Assembly: GCA_001295935.1 (NCBI GenBank)
Contig: LJHX01000001.1
Location: 1-48,024, forward strand
Reading direction: 5' to 3'
DNA length: 48,024 bases
Source: an alpha proteobacterium AAP81b
GTDB taxonomy: Bacteria > Pseudomonadota > Alphaproteobacteria > Sphingomonadales > Sphingomonadaceae
Part shown: positions 18,168 to 28,084 of the stretch, piece after piece
Numbering within the stretch: position 1 is the stretch's first letter
How the letters are laid out: every line of letters starts with the position of its first letter
The notes under the pieces: model-generated
The model's input: only the letters and a program-made list of their open reading frames with translations
Told to the model about the DNA's origin: nothing
Databases searched by the model: none
Made by a program: the position numbers and the translations under genes

Positions 18168-20818
18168 CAGAATTGGGTCCCTACATTGAACTGGAAGAGT
18201 TGGGTGTTGTCGCCATCCTGCTTCAGCAACGCTTTGGCAAGATCGAATCGGAACGGTCCGAAAGGCGAATTCCACGACGCGCCGATGCCCACCGACAGGC
18301 GGGGACTCGGCGAATTGCCGAGGAACCGCTCGACGAAACCACCGCTGTTGTCGACCGCGGCGGAACAGGTGATGCCATCGATGACGATCGGCGTGACGAT
18401 CCCGCTCGGGGTACGGCACTGCAGGATGGGGCGGTTGACCTGCCACAGCGCGCCGACGTCGGCGAAAATCGACGGCCGGATGCCAAGTTCCTCGCCCGCC
18501 GAGCCGAGCGGAATCTGGATTTCGGCACGCGCCTGATAATAGGCCTTGCCGCCGAGCGCGTCGTCCTGCGCCTGGCGGCGATCGGTGATGACCGTACCAT
18601 CGGGGTTGAGCGGGAAGCGTAGCACGCGCGGGCCGACGCCGCGGATGCCGAAGCCGCGCATCTGCGGCTGGCCGAGGAAGAAGCGATCGGTCAGCCGGAC
18701 ATCGTCGCCGCCGAAACCGAAGATATAGCCAGCCTCGCCACCGATGTTGAGCACGAAGCCCGAGCCGAACAGCCGCTTGTACCAATCGTAATTGACGCGG
18801 CTGCGCAGATATTTGACGCCGACCGGCACGCCGGCGAGATCCTGGCTGAAGCCGAAGCGCTGCCCCGCCGATGGCCGGCGGCCGTTGTTGAGGCTGTTGT
18901 AGATCAGGCTGTAGCCGACCGACGAAATCGTCCGATTGCCGATCGCCTCGCAAAGATAGCGGCCGGCGGTCAACGGATCGCAGACGCCATTGCGGAAGAA
19001 CAGGTTCCGGTCGAGGCCGATTTCCTCGAAGCTGAGGCCATAGCGGAACGACGCCGCCCAGAATTCGGTGAGCGGGAAACCGGTGCGGATCTGGAAGCCG
19101 GTCGACACCTGGGTGTAAGTGGTGTTGCGCTGCGTGCCGATCTGGTTGAACGAGCGGAAATCGCGGCGGAAGACATCAAAGCCGAGCGCCAGATTGCGTC
19201 CGAACAGATAGGGTTCGGTAAAACCGGCTTCGACCGAGCGCGAGAAGCTCGAGATGTTCCCCGACAGGCGGAGTTCCTGGCCGCGGCCGCGGAAATTGCG
19301 CTGGCGGATCGACAGCGACAGGATGAAGCGCTCAAGGCTCGAAAAGCCCGCCGACAGCTGGAGCTCGCCCGTCGGCCGTTCCTGGACATTGGCCTCGAGG
19401 ACGATCTTGTCGGGCGCCGAGCCCTGCTTCTGCTCGATCTCGAACTTCTCCTGGAAGAAGCCGAGGCTCTGGATGCGGTCGCGGGTCCGCTTGACCTTGA
19501 TCGAATTGAAGGCATCGCCCTCGGCTAGCCGGAATTCGCGGCGGATGACGTTGTCGGTGGTGATGGTATTCCCGTTGACCTGAACCCGCTCGACATAGAC
19601 GCGCGGCGCCTCCCCGATCTGGAAGGTGACGTTCATCTCGAGCTTGTCTTTGTCGCGGTCGAAATTCGGCCGCACATCGGCAAAGGCGTAGCCGAGCAGC
19701 CCGGCGGTTTCGGTCAGGCCCTCGACGGTATCCTCGATCTTCTGGGCATTGTACCAGTCGCCGGTCTTGATGCTGATCAGCGCGCGGAAATCCTTGGCCT
19801 TGATGTCGCGAATGTCGCTTTCGAGATCGACCTTGCCGAACTTGTAGCGCTGGCCCTCGTCAAGAACATAGGTGACGATGAAGTCGCGCCCGCCCGGGGT
19901 CAGTTCGGCGACCGCCGAGACGACGCGGAAATCGGCATAGCCCTGCGTCAGGTAGAATTGCCGCAGCTTCTGCTGGTCATAGGCCAGGCGATCGGGGTCA
20001 TAGGTGTCGTTCGACGAGAGAAAGCGGAACCAGCGCGATTGGCGCGTGATCATCTGCTTGTGGATCTGGGCTTCGGTGAATTTCTCGTTGCCGATGATGT
20101 TGATCTGGCGAACCTTCGACTTCGGCCCTTCCGAAATTTCGAAGACGACATCGACGCGGTTCTGTTCGAGCTGAACGATCTTGGGCTCGACCGAGGCGGC
20201 GAAGCGCCCCGAGCGGCGATAGAGTTCGAGAACCCGGCCAAGATCGGCACGCGCCTTCGATCGCGTGAAGATCTGGCGCGGCGCGAGGCGGATTTCCTCG
20301 CGGATCTTGTCCTCCTTCACGCGCTTGGCGCCTTCGATGATGATCCGGTTGATCACCGGATTTTCCTTCACCTCGACGGTCAGCGCGCCATTGTCGTCGC
20401 GGATCGTCGCATCGGCGAAGAGCTCGGAGGCGAACAGTGCCTTCAGCGCCTGGTCGGTACGCTCGCGATCATAGCGATCGCCGATGTTGAGATTGAGGTA
20501 GGAACGCACCGTCTCGGGTTCGAGGCGCTCGGTACCGCGGATGACGACCGAGCGGACGATGCCGGCATTGGCGGCGGTCGCCGGCAGCGCCGACTGGAAC
20601 GCTGCCGCGGCGGCGCGGCTTTCGGCCTCGGCCGACGGCATCTCGGGGGGCGGTTCGGCCTTCTTGGGCCGCTGTGCCAATGCCGGCGTGCACAAGGCAC
20701 TCGACAGCAGCAACGCCGTGAACAACCGATGCCGGCGCACCCGATCCTGCTCCATCGAGCTTTGCGTCACGCGGCAATCCCTGAACATACCCTGGTCGTC
20801 GTCACTCTTGTCACTCAT
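18167..20818 (-). CDS. bamA: BamA, outer-membrane protein assembly factor
   Basis: BamA folds beta-barrel proteins into the outer membrane. The 883-residue product has a signal region ending LCTPALAQ, five POTRA domains over about residues 85-440, and a C-terminal barrel with QMRGFGIRG (the loop-6 RGF motif) and a terminal Phe (VGTQF). ATG 20818 lies 2 nt after the rseP stop, so the pair is coupled. The signal sequence begins unusually late; an internal Met at residue 22 could be the true start, although no good ribosome site precedes it. Confidence 0.96.
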   Translation of the reverse strand: MSDKSDDDQGMFRDCRVTQSSMEQDRVRRHRLFTALLLSSALCTPALAQRPKKAEPPPEMPSAEAESRAAAAAFQSALPATAANAGIVRSVVIRGTERLEPETVRSYLNLNIGDRYDRERTDQALKALFASELFADATIRDDNGALTVEVKENPVINRIIIEGAKRVKEDKIREEIRLAPRQIFTRSKARADLGRVLELYRRSGRFAASVEPKIVQLEQNRVDVVFEISEGPKSKVRQINIIGNEKFTEAQIHKQMITRQSRWFRFLSSNDTYDPDRLAYDQQKLRQFYLTQGYADFRVVSAVAELTPGGRDFIVTYVLDEGQRYKFGKVDLESDIRDIKAKDFRALISIKTGDWYNAQKIEDTVEGLTETAGLLGYAFADVRPNFDRDKDKLEMNVTFQIGEAPRVYVERVQVNGNTITTDNVIRREFRLAEGDAFNSIKVKRTRDRIQSLGFFQEKFEIEQKQGSAPDKIVLEANVQERPTGELQLSAGFSSLERFILSLSIRQRNFRGRGQELRLSGNISSFSRSVEAGFTEPYLFGRNLALGFDVFRRDFRSFNQIGTQRNTTYTQVSTGFQIRTGFPLTEFWAASFRYGLSFEEIGLDRNLFFRNGVCDPLTAGRYLCEAIGNRTISSVGYSLIYNSLNNGRRPSAGQRFGFSQDLAGVPVGVKYLRSRVNYDWYKRLFGSGFVLNIGGEAGYIFGFGGDDVRLTDRFFLGQPQMRGFGIRGVGPRVLRFPLNPDGTVITDRRQAQDDALGGKAYYQARAEIQIPLGSAGEELGIRPSIFADVGALWQVNRPILQCRTPSGIVTPIVIDGITCSAAVDNSGGFVERFLGNSPSPRLSVGIGASWNSPFGPFRFDLAKALLKQDGDNTQLFQFNVGTQF

Positions 20819-20820
20819 CC

Positions 20821-21963
20821 TCAGCCGACCCAGCGCGACAGGGTGTGGAACACCCCGACGGCGCCCAGATCATGCCAGGTCAGGACGGCCATCAACGACA
20901 TCAGCGCCGCAAATCCCGACATGAAGGCCCATTCCTGCACCTTCGCGCCGATCGGCTGCCGCCGGATAGCCTCGACCGCGTAGAGCAGAAGATGGCCGCC
21001 GTCCAGCATCGGGATGGGCAGCAGATTGATGAAACCGAGGTTGATCGAGAAGAACGCCATGAAAGCGACGAAGGCCAGAACCCCGAGCGACGCCTGCTGG
21101 CCGGTGACGACCCCGGCCTTGATCGGCCCGCCCATCTCGCTGAGGCTGCGCGTGCCGGTGACGATCTGGCCGATGGTGGTGGCGATCGACGCACTGATTT
21201 CCCAGGTGTCGCGGACGGCAAGCCCGAGCGCCGCAACCGGTCCGACGCGCACCAGTTCGCGCCCCGTCGCCAGCAGGCCGAGCCGGCCGTGGCGGCTGAC
21301 ATTGCCGAAGCGATCCTTCTCCTCGACGACGCGCGGCACCAGCGTCACGTCGCGCGTCGCGCCGCCGCGCGCCACGGTCAACCGCATCGGCTCGCCGGCG
21401 TTGACCATCACCTTGTTGAAGATGTCCTCGAAACGCGTCGTCGCGACGCCATCGACCGCGGTTATACGATCGCCGGGACGCAGGCCGGCGGCGGCGGCGA
21501 CGCTGCCCGGCATGATCTGGGTGGCGACCGGCGGCGTCACCGGATGGCCGAGGCCGATGTAGAAGCCGGCGAGGATCAGGATGGCGAAGACGAAATTGAT
21601 CGCCGGCCCGGCGGCGACGATGATGGCGCGCTGCCACAGCGGCTTGAAGACGAACAATTGCTCGCGCTCGGCGGGCGGCAGCGCCAGCAGCGCCGGATCG
21701 GGCTGGCTGGCCTCGTTCATGTCGCCGGTGAATTTTACGTAACCGCCCAAGGGAATGGCGTTCAGCTTCCAGCGGGTGCCGCGCCTGTCGTTCCAGCCGA
21801 CAATCTCGCCGCCGAAGCCGAAGGCGAAACTGTCGATGCGGCAGCCGAACAGCCGTCCGGCGAGATAATGCCCGCCTTCATGGACGACGACGAGGATCGC
21901 CACCATCAGCACATAGGTAGCAAGGCTGAACACCACGCCGGGTTGCGGCAGCATGTCGGTCAT
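20821..21963 (-). CDS. rseP: RseP/RIP-family site-2 zinc metalloprotease
   Basis: RseP cleaves membrane-spanning anti-sigma factors and signal peptides inside the membrane. The 380-residue protein has HEGGH in the first helix (the HExxH zinc site), one PDZ domain near residues 120-210 (GSVAAAAGLRPGDRITAVDG), and INLLPIPMLDGGHLL, which supplies the third zinc ligand. Four transmembrane helices are visible. The start overlaps the dxr stop (ATGA). Confidence 0.94.
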   Translation of the reverse strand: MTDMLPQPGVVFSLATYVLMVAILVVVHEGGHYLAGRLFGCRIDSFAFGFGGEIVGWNDRRGTRWKLNAIPLGGYVKFTGDMNEASQPDPALLALPPAEREQLFVFKPLWQRAIIVAAGPAINFVFAILILAGFYIGLGHPVTPPVATQIMPGSVAAAAGLRPGDRITAVDGVATTRFEDIFNKVMVNAGEPMRLTVARGGATRDVTLVPRVVEEKDRFGNVSRHGRLGLLATGRELVRVGPVAALGLAVRDTWEISASIATTIGQIVTGTRSLSEMGGPIKAGVVTGQQASLGVLAFVAFMAFFSINLGFINLLPIPMLDGGHLLLYAVEAIRRQPIGAKVQEWAFMSGFAALMSLMAVLTWHDLGAVGVFHTLSRWVG

Positions 21964-23117
21964 GCGGCGCGCGCCATGACCTGGGCGGTCGCGGTGCGCC
22001 GCGCCGCGCCATCCACCGCGACAACCTCGTCGAGCGATCCGACCGGCCCCGAAGGCACTTTGGCGAGCGTTGCGGCCACAATAGCATCGATATCGAGGAA
22101 GCCGACTTGCCCGGCGATGAACGCCGCCACCGCGACTTCATTGGCGGCATTCAGGATGCACGGCGCCGAACCACCAGCGGTCATCGCGTCCCAAGCGAGC
22201 CTGAGGCAGGGGAAACGCTCGAGGTCGGGGGCGTAGAATTCGAGCTTGCCGACCGCGGCAAGATCGAGCCGCGCCGCCGGCGTGGCGATGCGCTCCGGCC
22301 AGGCCATGGCATAGGCGATCGGAATGCGCATGTCGGGGCTGCCGAGCTGCGCCAACACCGAGCCATCGACATATTCGACCATCGAATGGACGACCGATTG
22401 CGGGTGGATGATGACGTCGAGCTTGTCGATGCCGACCGGAAACAGCTGATGCGCCTCGATCAGTTCCAGGCCCTTGTTCATCAGCGTCGCTGAATCGATC
22501 GAGATCTTGGCGCCCATCGACCAGACCGGGTGCTTGCAGGCGTCGGCAACCGAGACATTGGCCAGCTCGGCGCGGCTATGGTTGCGGAACGGCCCGCCCG
22601 AACAGGTCAGGATGATCTTGGCGACGCGCTCGGGGCGGTCATGGTCGAAAACCTGGAAAACGGCATTGTGCTCGCTGTCGACGGGCAGCAGCGTCGCTCC
22701 CGATTTGCGCGCCGCGGCGTTGACCACCGGGCCAGCGCAGACCAGCGTCTCCTTGTTGGCGATGGCGAGGGTCGCGCCGCGCTCGACCGCGGCGAGGGTC
22801 GGCGGCAGCCCGGCGGCCCCGACGATCGCCGTCAGCACGATCTCGCCGGGGCGGCGCGCCGCCTCGCACAGTGCCTCGGGGCCAGCGCCGGTTTCGATGC
22901 CGCTGCCGGCGAGCGCGTCGCGCAGCGCTGGCCAGGCCGCCGTATCGGCGATGGCGGCGAATTTGGCGCCGGAAGCGCGCGCCGCGGCGGCGAGCCCCGC
23001 GGCGTCGCTGTTGGCGGTCAGCGCCTCGACCTGCCAGCGGCCAGGGTTGCGCGCGACAAGGTCGAGCGCCTGGCTGCCGACCGACCCGGTGGCGCCAAGG
23101 ATGGTCAAGGTCTTCAT
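21960..23117 (-). CDS. dxr: Dxr, 1-deoxy-D-xylulose 5-phosphate reductoisomerase
   Basis: Dxr makes MEP from DXP with NADPH, the committed step of the non-mevalonate isoprenoid pathway that feeds UppS two genes upstream. The 385-residue protein has the Rossmann motif LGATGSVGSQALDL, IANKETLVCAG, VDSEHNAVFQ and MGAKISIDSATLMNKGLELIEA, all Dxr signatures. The ATG at 23117 overlaps the cdsA stop (ATGA). Confidence 0.96.
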   Translation of the reverse strand: MKTLTILGATGSVGSQALDLVARNPGRWQVEALTANSDAAGLAAAARASGAKFAAIADTAAWPALRDALAGSGIETGAGPEALCEAARRPGEIVLTAIVGAAGLPPTLAAVERGATLAIANKETLVCAGPVVNAAARKSGATLLPVDSEHNAVFQVFDHDRPERVAKIILTCSGGPFRNHSRAELANVSVADACKHPVWSMGAKISIDSATLMNKGLELIEAHQLFPVGIDKLDVIIHPQSVVHSMVEYVDGSVLAQLGSPDMRIPIAYAMAWPERIATPAARLDLAAVGKLEFYAPDLERFPCLRLAWDAMTAGGSAPCILNAANEVAVAAFIAGQVGFLDIDAIVAATLAKVPSGPVGSLDEVVAVDGAARRTATAQVMARAA

Positions 23118-23908
23118 CCGGCCCACCCTGTCGCTGCAAACACCGCGGCGCCGGCGATCGCCGCCGGCACCAGCCCGTCGAGGCGATCGAGCACGCCGCC
23201 ATGGCCGGGCAGCAGCGCGCCCGAATCCTTGACGCCGGCGCGGCGCTTCAGCGCGCTTTCGTACAGGTCGCCGAGCACCGCCAGCGCCGCAAGGCCGCCG
23301 GCGAGACTCGCGAAACTGCCCAGAAAGCGCGGACTGTCGATCTGGCTCGCCGCCAGCCCGGTTCCCACCACCATTGCCCCCATGATCCCCCCGATGGCCC
23401 CCGCCCAGGTCTTGGCCGGCGAAATCGCCGGCGCCAGCTTCGGACCCCCGATCGCCCGCCCGGCAAAATAGGCGGCGATATCGGTCGCCCAGACCACCGC
23501 CAGCACGAACAGGCAGGCGTCGAGCCCGAGCGGCCGACCGCGCAGCCAGACCAGCGCCATCGCCGGCAGCGCGCAATAAAGCAACCCCGTCGCCGCGGCG
23601 ATCCCCCAGCGGCGGTAGAGCCGCAGCGCGAACAGGCCGAGCAGCCCGGCCGCCGCGCCGAGCGCGATCAGCGTTTCGCCGATAGTAACGAGCGGCATCG
23701 TCAGCAACAGCCCGCCGACCAGCGCCAGCCCGGCCAGGCGCAGCGGCCGCGGCAGGCGGTGCATCACCGCCCATTCGGCGAACATCAGCAGCGCGCCCGC
23801 CGCCACCAGCGCGGTGAAGACGGCGCCGCCGGCCCAGACCGCCGCCAGCGCGACGGCGACCAGAACCACCCCGGTCAGGGCGCGCGTTGCCAAAGCCTCA
23901 GCGGCCAC
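23114..23908 (-). CDS. cdsA: CdsA, phosphatidate cytidylyltransferase
   Basis: CdsA makes CDP-diacylglycerol from phosphatidate and CTP for phospholipid synthesis. The 264-residue membrane protein has about seven helices and the family signature SALKRRAGVKDSGALLPGHG followed by GVLDRLDGL. I chose GTG 23908, inside the end of uppS (11-nt overlap), because it begins just before the first hydrophobic region. Confidence 0.92.
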   Translation of the reverse strand: MAAEALATRALTGVVLVAVALAAVWAGGAVFTALVAAGALLMFAEWAVMHRLPRPLRLAGLALVGGLLLTMPLVTIGETLIALGAAAGLLGLFALRLYRRWGIAAATGLLYCALPAMALVWLRGRPLGLDACLFVLAVVWATDIAAYFAGRAIGGPKLAPAISPAKTWAGAIGGIMGAMVVGTGLAASQIDSPRFLGSFASLAGGLAALAVLGDLYESALKRRAGVKDSGALLPGHGGVLDRLDGLVPAAIAGAAVFAATGWAG

Positions 23909-24647
23909 CGAAGCGCCGGACGCGGGTGGCGAATTCGGCAAGCGCGCTTTCGAGCGCGGCGCGGTCGAAATCGGGCCACAAAGTCTCGGTGACGACGAAT
24001 TCGGCATAGGCCGATTGCCAGAGCAGGAAGTTCGACAGCCGCATTTCGCCCGAGGTGCGCAGCACGATATCGGGCGGCGGCAGCCCGGCGGTATCGAGCC
24101 GCGCGTCGATCGCCGCATCGTCGATGGCATCGGCGGCGAGCACGCCGGCGGCGACATCGGCGGCGAGCGCCCGTGCCGCGCGCACCAGTTCCTGCTGGCC
24201 GCCATAGTTCAAGGCGACGACAAGCGTCAGGCGGTCGTTGCCGGCGGTCAGCGCGCGGGCGTCGTCGAGCATCGCGACGATATCGGGTTTGAGCGCCCGC
24301 CAGTCGCCGATGAACTGCAGCCGCACGCCATTGCGGTGCAGTTCCTTGATCTCGGAGCGGATGTAATGGCGCAGCAGCCCCATCAGATCGGCGACTTCAT
24401 CGGCGGGGCGCTTCCAATTCTCCGCCGAAAAAGCGTAGAGCGTCAGCACCTCGATGCCGAGCACCGGCGCCGCCTCGACGACGCGGCGCACTGCCTCGAT
24501 CCCGGCGCGATGGCCGGCGACGCGCGGCAGCCGGCGCGCCTGCGCCCAGCGGCCGTTGCCGTCCATGATGACGGCAAGATGGCGCAAGGCCACATCGCCG
24601 TCCGCCCCGGCCGCGCCGGTCGGCACCGTGGCCGCCGCCAGGCTCAC
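23898..24647 (-). CDS. uppS: UppS, undecaprenyl diphosphate synthase
   Basis: UppS adds eight isoprene units to FPP to make the C55 carrier for peptidoglycan. The 249-residue protein has [14 protein letters not shown] (Asp for Mg-diphosphate), [27 protein letters not shown] and the late [20 protein letters not shown] segment. The GTG start shares GTGA with the frr stop. Confidence 0.96.
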   Translation of the reverse strand: MSLAAATVPTGAAGADGDVALRHLAVIMDGNGRWAQARRLPRVAGHRAGIEAVRRVVEAAPVLGIEVLTLYAFSAENWKRPADEVADLMGLLRHYIRSEIKELHRNGVRLQFIGDWRALKPDIVAMLDDARALTAGNDRLTLVVALNYGGQQELVRAARALAADVAAGVLAADAIDDAAIDARLDTAGLPPPDIVLRTSGEMRLSNFLLWQSAYAEFVVTETLWPDFDRAALESALAEFATRVRRFGGR

Positions 24648-25213
24648 TTGCCGAGGATTTCCTTCTCCTTGGCAGCGGTCGCGGCGTCGATGTCGGCGAT
24701 CGCCTTGTCGGTGATCTTCTGGACCTCGGCCTCGTGGCGCTTCTGGTCGTCCTGGCTGATCTGGCCCTTCTTCTCGGCGGTCTTGAGCGCGTCCATGCCG
24801 TCGCGGCGGACGTTGCGCGCCGCGATCTTGGCCTTTTCGGCATAGGAGGAGGCGAGCTTGGCCATTTCCTTGCGGCGTTCTTCGGTCATGTCGGGGACCG
24901 GCAGCCGCAGCGTCTGGCCGTCGGTGATCGGATTAAGACCGAGCCCGGCCGAACGAATGGCTTTCTCGACCGGCGTGACGTTCGACTTGTCCCAGACTTG
25001 GACCGACAGCATCCGCGGTTCGGGCACCGTCACCGTCGCCACCTGCGACAATGCCATGTGCGAGCCATAGACCTCGACCGTCACCGGATCGAGCAGGTTC
25101 GCCGAGGCGCGGCCGGTGCGCAGGCCGGCAAGGTCGCTCTTCAGCGCCTCGATGGCGCCGGTGGTGCGGCGCTCGAGGTCGGACTTCCAGGCGGCGCGAT
25201 CGAATTCAGCCAT
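24644..25213 (-). CDS. frr: Frr, ribosome recycling factor
   Basis: With EF-G this protein splits post-termination ribosomes. At 189 residues it has the usual length, with [40 protein letters not shown] and the C-terminal helix region [20 protein letters not shown]. It follows pyrH by 15 nt, a standard order. Confidence 0.96.
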   Translation of the reverse strand: MAEFDRAAWKSDLERRTTGAIEALKSDLAGLRTGRASANLLDPVTVEVYGSHMALSQVATVTVPEPRMLSVQVWDKSNVTPVEKAIRSAGLGLNPITDGQTLRLPVPDMTEERRKEMAKLASSYAEKAKIAARNVRRDGMDALKTAEKKGQISQDDQKRHEAEVQKITDKAIADIDAATAAKEKEILGK

Positions 25214-25228
25214 GTTCTTCTTCCTGTT

Positions 25229-25951
25229 TCAACCTGTCGTCGTCACCATCGTCGAAACCCCCGTCCCCGCCAGCACCGCCGCCAGCGCGCCGGGCTCGCG
25301 CATGTTGAAGACGACGATCGGGATGCGATTGTCGCGACACATGGCAACGGCGCTGGCGTCCATCACCTTGAGATTGTCGGCGAGCACCTTGTCATAACTG
25401 AGGCGGTCGTAGCGCCGCGCCGTCGCCACCTGCTTGGGGTCGGCGTCGTAGATGCCATCGACCGAAGTGCCCTTGAACAGCGCGTCGCAGCTCATTTCGG
25501 CCGCACGCAGCGCGGCGCCGGTATCGGTGGTGAAAAAGGGATTGCCGGTGCCGGCGGCGAAGATCACCACCCGCCCCTTCTCCATATGGCGCTCGGCGCG
25601 CCGGCGGATATAGGGCTCGCACACCGACGGCATCGGGATCGCCGACTGTACCCGCGTCGGTACGCCCTGTTGTTCCAGCGCATTCTGCACGGCGAGCGCG
25701 TTCATCACCGTCGCCAGCATCCCCATATAATCAGCGGAAGCGCGGTCGAAGCCCTTGGCCGCCGCCGCCAGCCCGCGGAAGATGTTGCCGCCGCCGACGA
25801 CAAGGCAGAGCTCATAGCCCGCCGCCACCGCCGCCTTGACCTCGCCCGCCAGTCGCGCCGTCTCGGCGGGGTCGATGCCATATTGGCCCTGGCCCATCAG
25901 CGCCTCGCCCGACAGCTTCAGAAGGATGCGTTTGAAGCCGGACGCGGGCAT
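25229..25951 (-). CDS. pyrH: PyrH, UMP kinase
   Basis: PyrH phosphorylates UMP to UDP and is a hexameric, GTP-activated enzyme. The 240-residue protein shows [39 protein letters not shown] and [20 protein letters not shown], all bacterial UMP kinase motifs. A 127-nt gap with a strong hairpin separates it from tsf, so it may be partly uncoupled from rpsB-tsf. Confidence 0.96.
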   Translation of the reverse strand: MPASGFKRILLKLSGEALMGQGQYGIDPAETARLAGEVKAAVAAGYELCLVVGGGNIFRGLAAAAKGFDRASADYMGMLATVMNALAVQNALEQQGVPTRVQSAIPMPSVCEPYIRRRAERHMEKGRVVIFAAGTGNPFFTTDTGAALRAAEMSCDALFKGTSVDGIYDADPKQVATARRYDRLSYDKVLADNLKVMDASAVAMCRDNRIPIVVFNMREPGALAAVLAGTGVSTMVTTTG

Positions 25952-26023
25952 GATGGATCGAACACTCCGAGCGGGGCGCAGTGCCCGAAAGGCGCTGCCA
26001 TGCCAGCGTCATAGAGACGCCTT

Positions 26024-26063
26024 CCGGCGGTGCCAAGGGCGGTTGACGCCCCGGCACCGCCGG
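26024..26063 (-). terminator. Nested hairpin between tsf and pyrH
   Basis: An 11-bp perfect stem (CCGGCGGTGCC with GGCACCGCCGG) encloses a second stem (GGGCG/CGCCC) around GTTGA. It lies 15 nt after the tsf stop. No T-run follows on the minus strand, so it may be a partial terminator or an mRNA-stability element between highly and moderately expressed genes. Confidence 0.55.
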
Positions 26064-26078
26064 CAGATCCGGCAGCGG

Positions 26079-27005
26079 TCAAACGCCGGCCGCGGCAGCG
26101 ACTTCGGCCGCGAAATCCTTCTCTTCCTTCTCGATGCCTTCGCCGAGCTGGAGGCGGACAAAGGCCTTGATGGCGATCGGCGTGCCGGCGGCCTTGGCGG
26201 CGGCGGCGACGACGTCCTGGACCTTCGACTTGCCGTCCATGACGAAGACCTGCGTCAGCAGGGCATTCTCCTGGGCGAACTTGCGCACGCCGCCTTCGAT
26301 CATCTTCTCGATGATGTCGGCGGGCTTGCCCGAGACGGCGGCCTTTTCGCGGGCGATGGCGCGCTCGCGCTCGACCAGCGCCTGATCGAGGCCCGATTCA
26401 TCGAGCGCCAGCGGATTGGCGGCGGCGATGTGCATGGCGATCTGACGCCCGAGCGGTTCGAGAACATCGGCGGGGGCGGCGCTTTCGAGGCCGACGAGAA
26501 CGCCGATCTTGCCGAGCCCCGAGGCGGCGGCGTTGTGGACATAGGACGTCACCACACCCTGCTCGACCTCGACGATCGCGGCGCGGCGCAGGTTCTGATG
26601 CTCGCCGATCGTCGCGATGTTATGGGTCAGCTTGTCGTGAACGCTGCCGTCGGTTTCGGGATAGCTCGCGGCGAGCAGCGCCGCGACATCGCTGCCAAGC
26701 TCGGTGGCGATTTCGGTGACGGTGCGGACGAAGCCCTGGAAGGTTTCGTTCTTGGCGACGAAGTCGGTTTCCGAATTGACCTCGACAACGGCGCCGCGGG
26801 TGCCGGCGACGGTGACCCCGATCAGGCCCTCGGCGGCGGTGCGCCCGGCCTTTTTGGCGGCGGCGGCAAGGCCCTTGGTGCGCAGCCAGTCGATCGCGGC
26901 TTCCATGTCGCCGTTGGTCTGGGCGAGCGCCTTTTTGCAATCCATCATGCCTGCGCCGGTCGATTCGCGCAGATCCTTCACCATCGCGGCGGTGATTTCG
27001 GCCAT
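26079..27005 (-). CDS. tsf: Tsf, elongation factor Ts
   Basis: EF-Ts exchanges GDP for GTP on EF-Tu. The 308-residue protein starts with a UBA-like domain containing [18 protein letters not shown], then [16 protein letters not shown], the core that contacts EF-Tu. Length is normal. It follows rpsB by 99 nt with a hairpin in between. Confidence 0.96.
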   Translation of the reverse strand: MAEITAAMVKDLRESTGAGMMDCKKALAQTNGDMEAAIDWLRTKGLAAAAKKAGRTAAEGLIGVTVAGTRGAVVEVNSETDFVAKNETFQGFVRTVTEIATELGSDVAALLAASYPETDGSVHDKLTHNIATIGEHQNLRRAAIVEVEQGVVTSYVHNAAASGLGKIGVLVGLESAAPADVLEPLGRQIAMHIAAANPLALDESGLDQALVERERAIAREKAAVSGKPADIIEKMIEGGVRKFAQENALLTQVFVMDGKSKVQDVVAAAAKAAGTPIAIKAFVRLQLGEGIEKEEKDFAAEVAAAAGV

Positions 27006-27071
27006 GGTCGTGGCTCCCTCAAGCTGGGCAATAAGATTGGGCCGCCGGTGGACGGCCAGCGTTACAAGCGT

Positions 27072-27097
27072 GTGACGGCGACCCGCGCCGCCGTCAC
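27072..27097 (-). terminator. Hairpin between rpsB and tsf
   Basis: GTGACGGCG and CGCCGTCAC form a perfect 9-bp stem with an 8-nt loop, 7 nt after the rpsB stop. This position fits an attenuator or mRNA processing point that balances S2 and EF-Ts output. Confidence 0.5.
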
Positions 27098-27104
27098 GAA
27101 TGCC

Positions 27105-27944
27105 TCAGGCTTCGGCAGTCGGTTCGGCCGGCGCCTCGGTCGCGTCGACCGCGGCCTCGGTAAAGGCGACGTCCTCAGCCGGGGCTTCCTCGACGAAGGC
27201 GGCTTCCATCGGCGGCTCGTCCATCGCGCCAAGGTCATAGCCTTCATAGGCCGCGCGGCCCTGGCGGGCATCGAGCACGGTATCGGCGATGGCGTTGACG
27301 TAGAGCAGGATGGCGCGGCTGGCGTCGTCATTGCCCGGCACCGGGAAAGCGATGCCCGACGGATCGGTGTTGGTATCAAGGATGGCGACAACCGGGATGC
27401 CGAGGACATTGGCTTCCTTAACGGCGAGCTCTTCCTTGTTGACGTCGATGATGAAGATGATGTCCGGCAGGCCGCCCATGTCGCGGATGCCGCCCAGCGA
27501 CGCCTCGAACTTGTCGCGCTCGCGGGTTAGCTTGAGGACTTCCTTCTTGGTCAGCCCTTGGGTGTCTCCCGACAGCTGCTCCTCAAGCTGCTTGAACTTG
27601 CGGATCGAGCCGCTGATCGTCTTCCAGTTGGTCAGCATGCCGCCGAGCCAGCGGTGGTTGACATAGTGCATGCCGCAGCGGCGCGCGGCGTCGGCGACGG
27701 GGTCCTGCGCCTGGCGCTTGGTGCCGACGAACAGGATCTTGCCGCCGGCCTGGACGGTGGCACGGACGAAATCGAGGGCGCGCGCGAACAGCGGCACGGT
27801 CTGCGACAGGTCGATGATGTGGACGCCGTTGCGATCGCCGAAGATGTAGGGCTTCATCTTCGGGTTCCAGCGGTGCGTCTGGTGGCCGAAATGGGCGCCG
27901 GCTTCAAGCAATTGCGCCATGCTGACGTGAGTCGCCATATACAT
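27105..27944 (-). CDS. rpsB: RpsB, small ribosomal subunit protein S2
   Basis: This 279-residue S2 has [20 protein letters not shown], the VGTKRQAQ segment, [11 protein letters not shown] and [13 protein letters not shown]. The last about 40 residues are an acidic Ala/Glu/Pro tail ([20 protein letters not shown]), a common alphaproteobacterial extension. GGAG sits 5 nt before ATG 27944; ATG 27938 two codons later is possible. It heads the translation-envelope block. Confidence 0.96.
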   Translation of the reverse strand: MYMATHVSMAQLLEAGAHFGHQTHRWNPKMKPYIFGDRNGVHIIDLSQTVPLFARALDFVRATVQAGGKILFVGTKRQAQDPVADAARRCGMHYVNHRWLGGMLTNWKTISGSIRKFKQLEEQLSGDTQGLTKKEVLKLTRERDKFEASLGGIRDMGGLPDIIFIIDVNKEELAVKEANVLGIPVVAILDTNTDPSGIAFPVPGNDDASRAILLYVNAIADTVLDARQGRAAYEGYDLGAMDEPPMEAAFVEEAPAEDVAFTEAAVDATEAPAEPTAEA

Positions 27945-27977
27945 TCAATCTCCGGTTGAGCCGCCGCGGGGGAGTGG

Positions 27978-27992
27978 CTCGAAGGCTTCGAG
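27978..27992. promoter_or_regulatory. Palindrome in the rpsB leader
   Basis: CTCGAAGGCTTCGAG is a perfect 7-bp dyad around one base, about 35 nt upstream of rpsB, next to CCCCGCGTGGGG (a second small dyad). These may be leader RNA hairpins where S2 could feed back. No canonical promoter boxes were identified here. Confidence 0.3.
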
Positions 27993-28047
27993 CACCGGAT
28001 ATGGACCCCCCGCGTGGGGATTTCAGGAAGCAGCGCCCCTAGGCGCG

Positions 28048-28078
28048 CCGCCGCGCCGCGTCAAGCCCGGCGCGGCGG
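28048..28078 (-). terminator. Hairpin after the kinase gene
   Basis: CCGCCGCGCCG and CGGCGCGGCGG make a perfect 11-bp stem with a 9-nt loop, about 6 nt after the original stop of the kinase reading frame. It separates this locus from rpsB, which reads in the same direction. Confidence 0.6.
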
Positions 28079-28084
28079 CACAAG

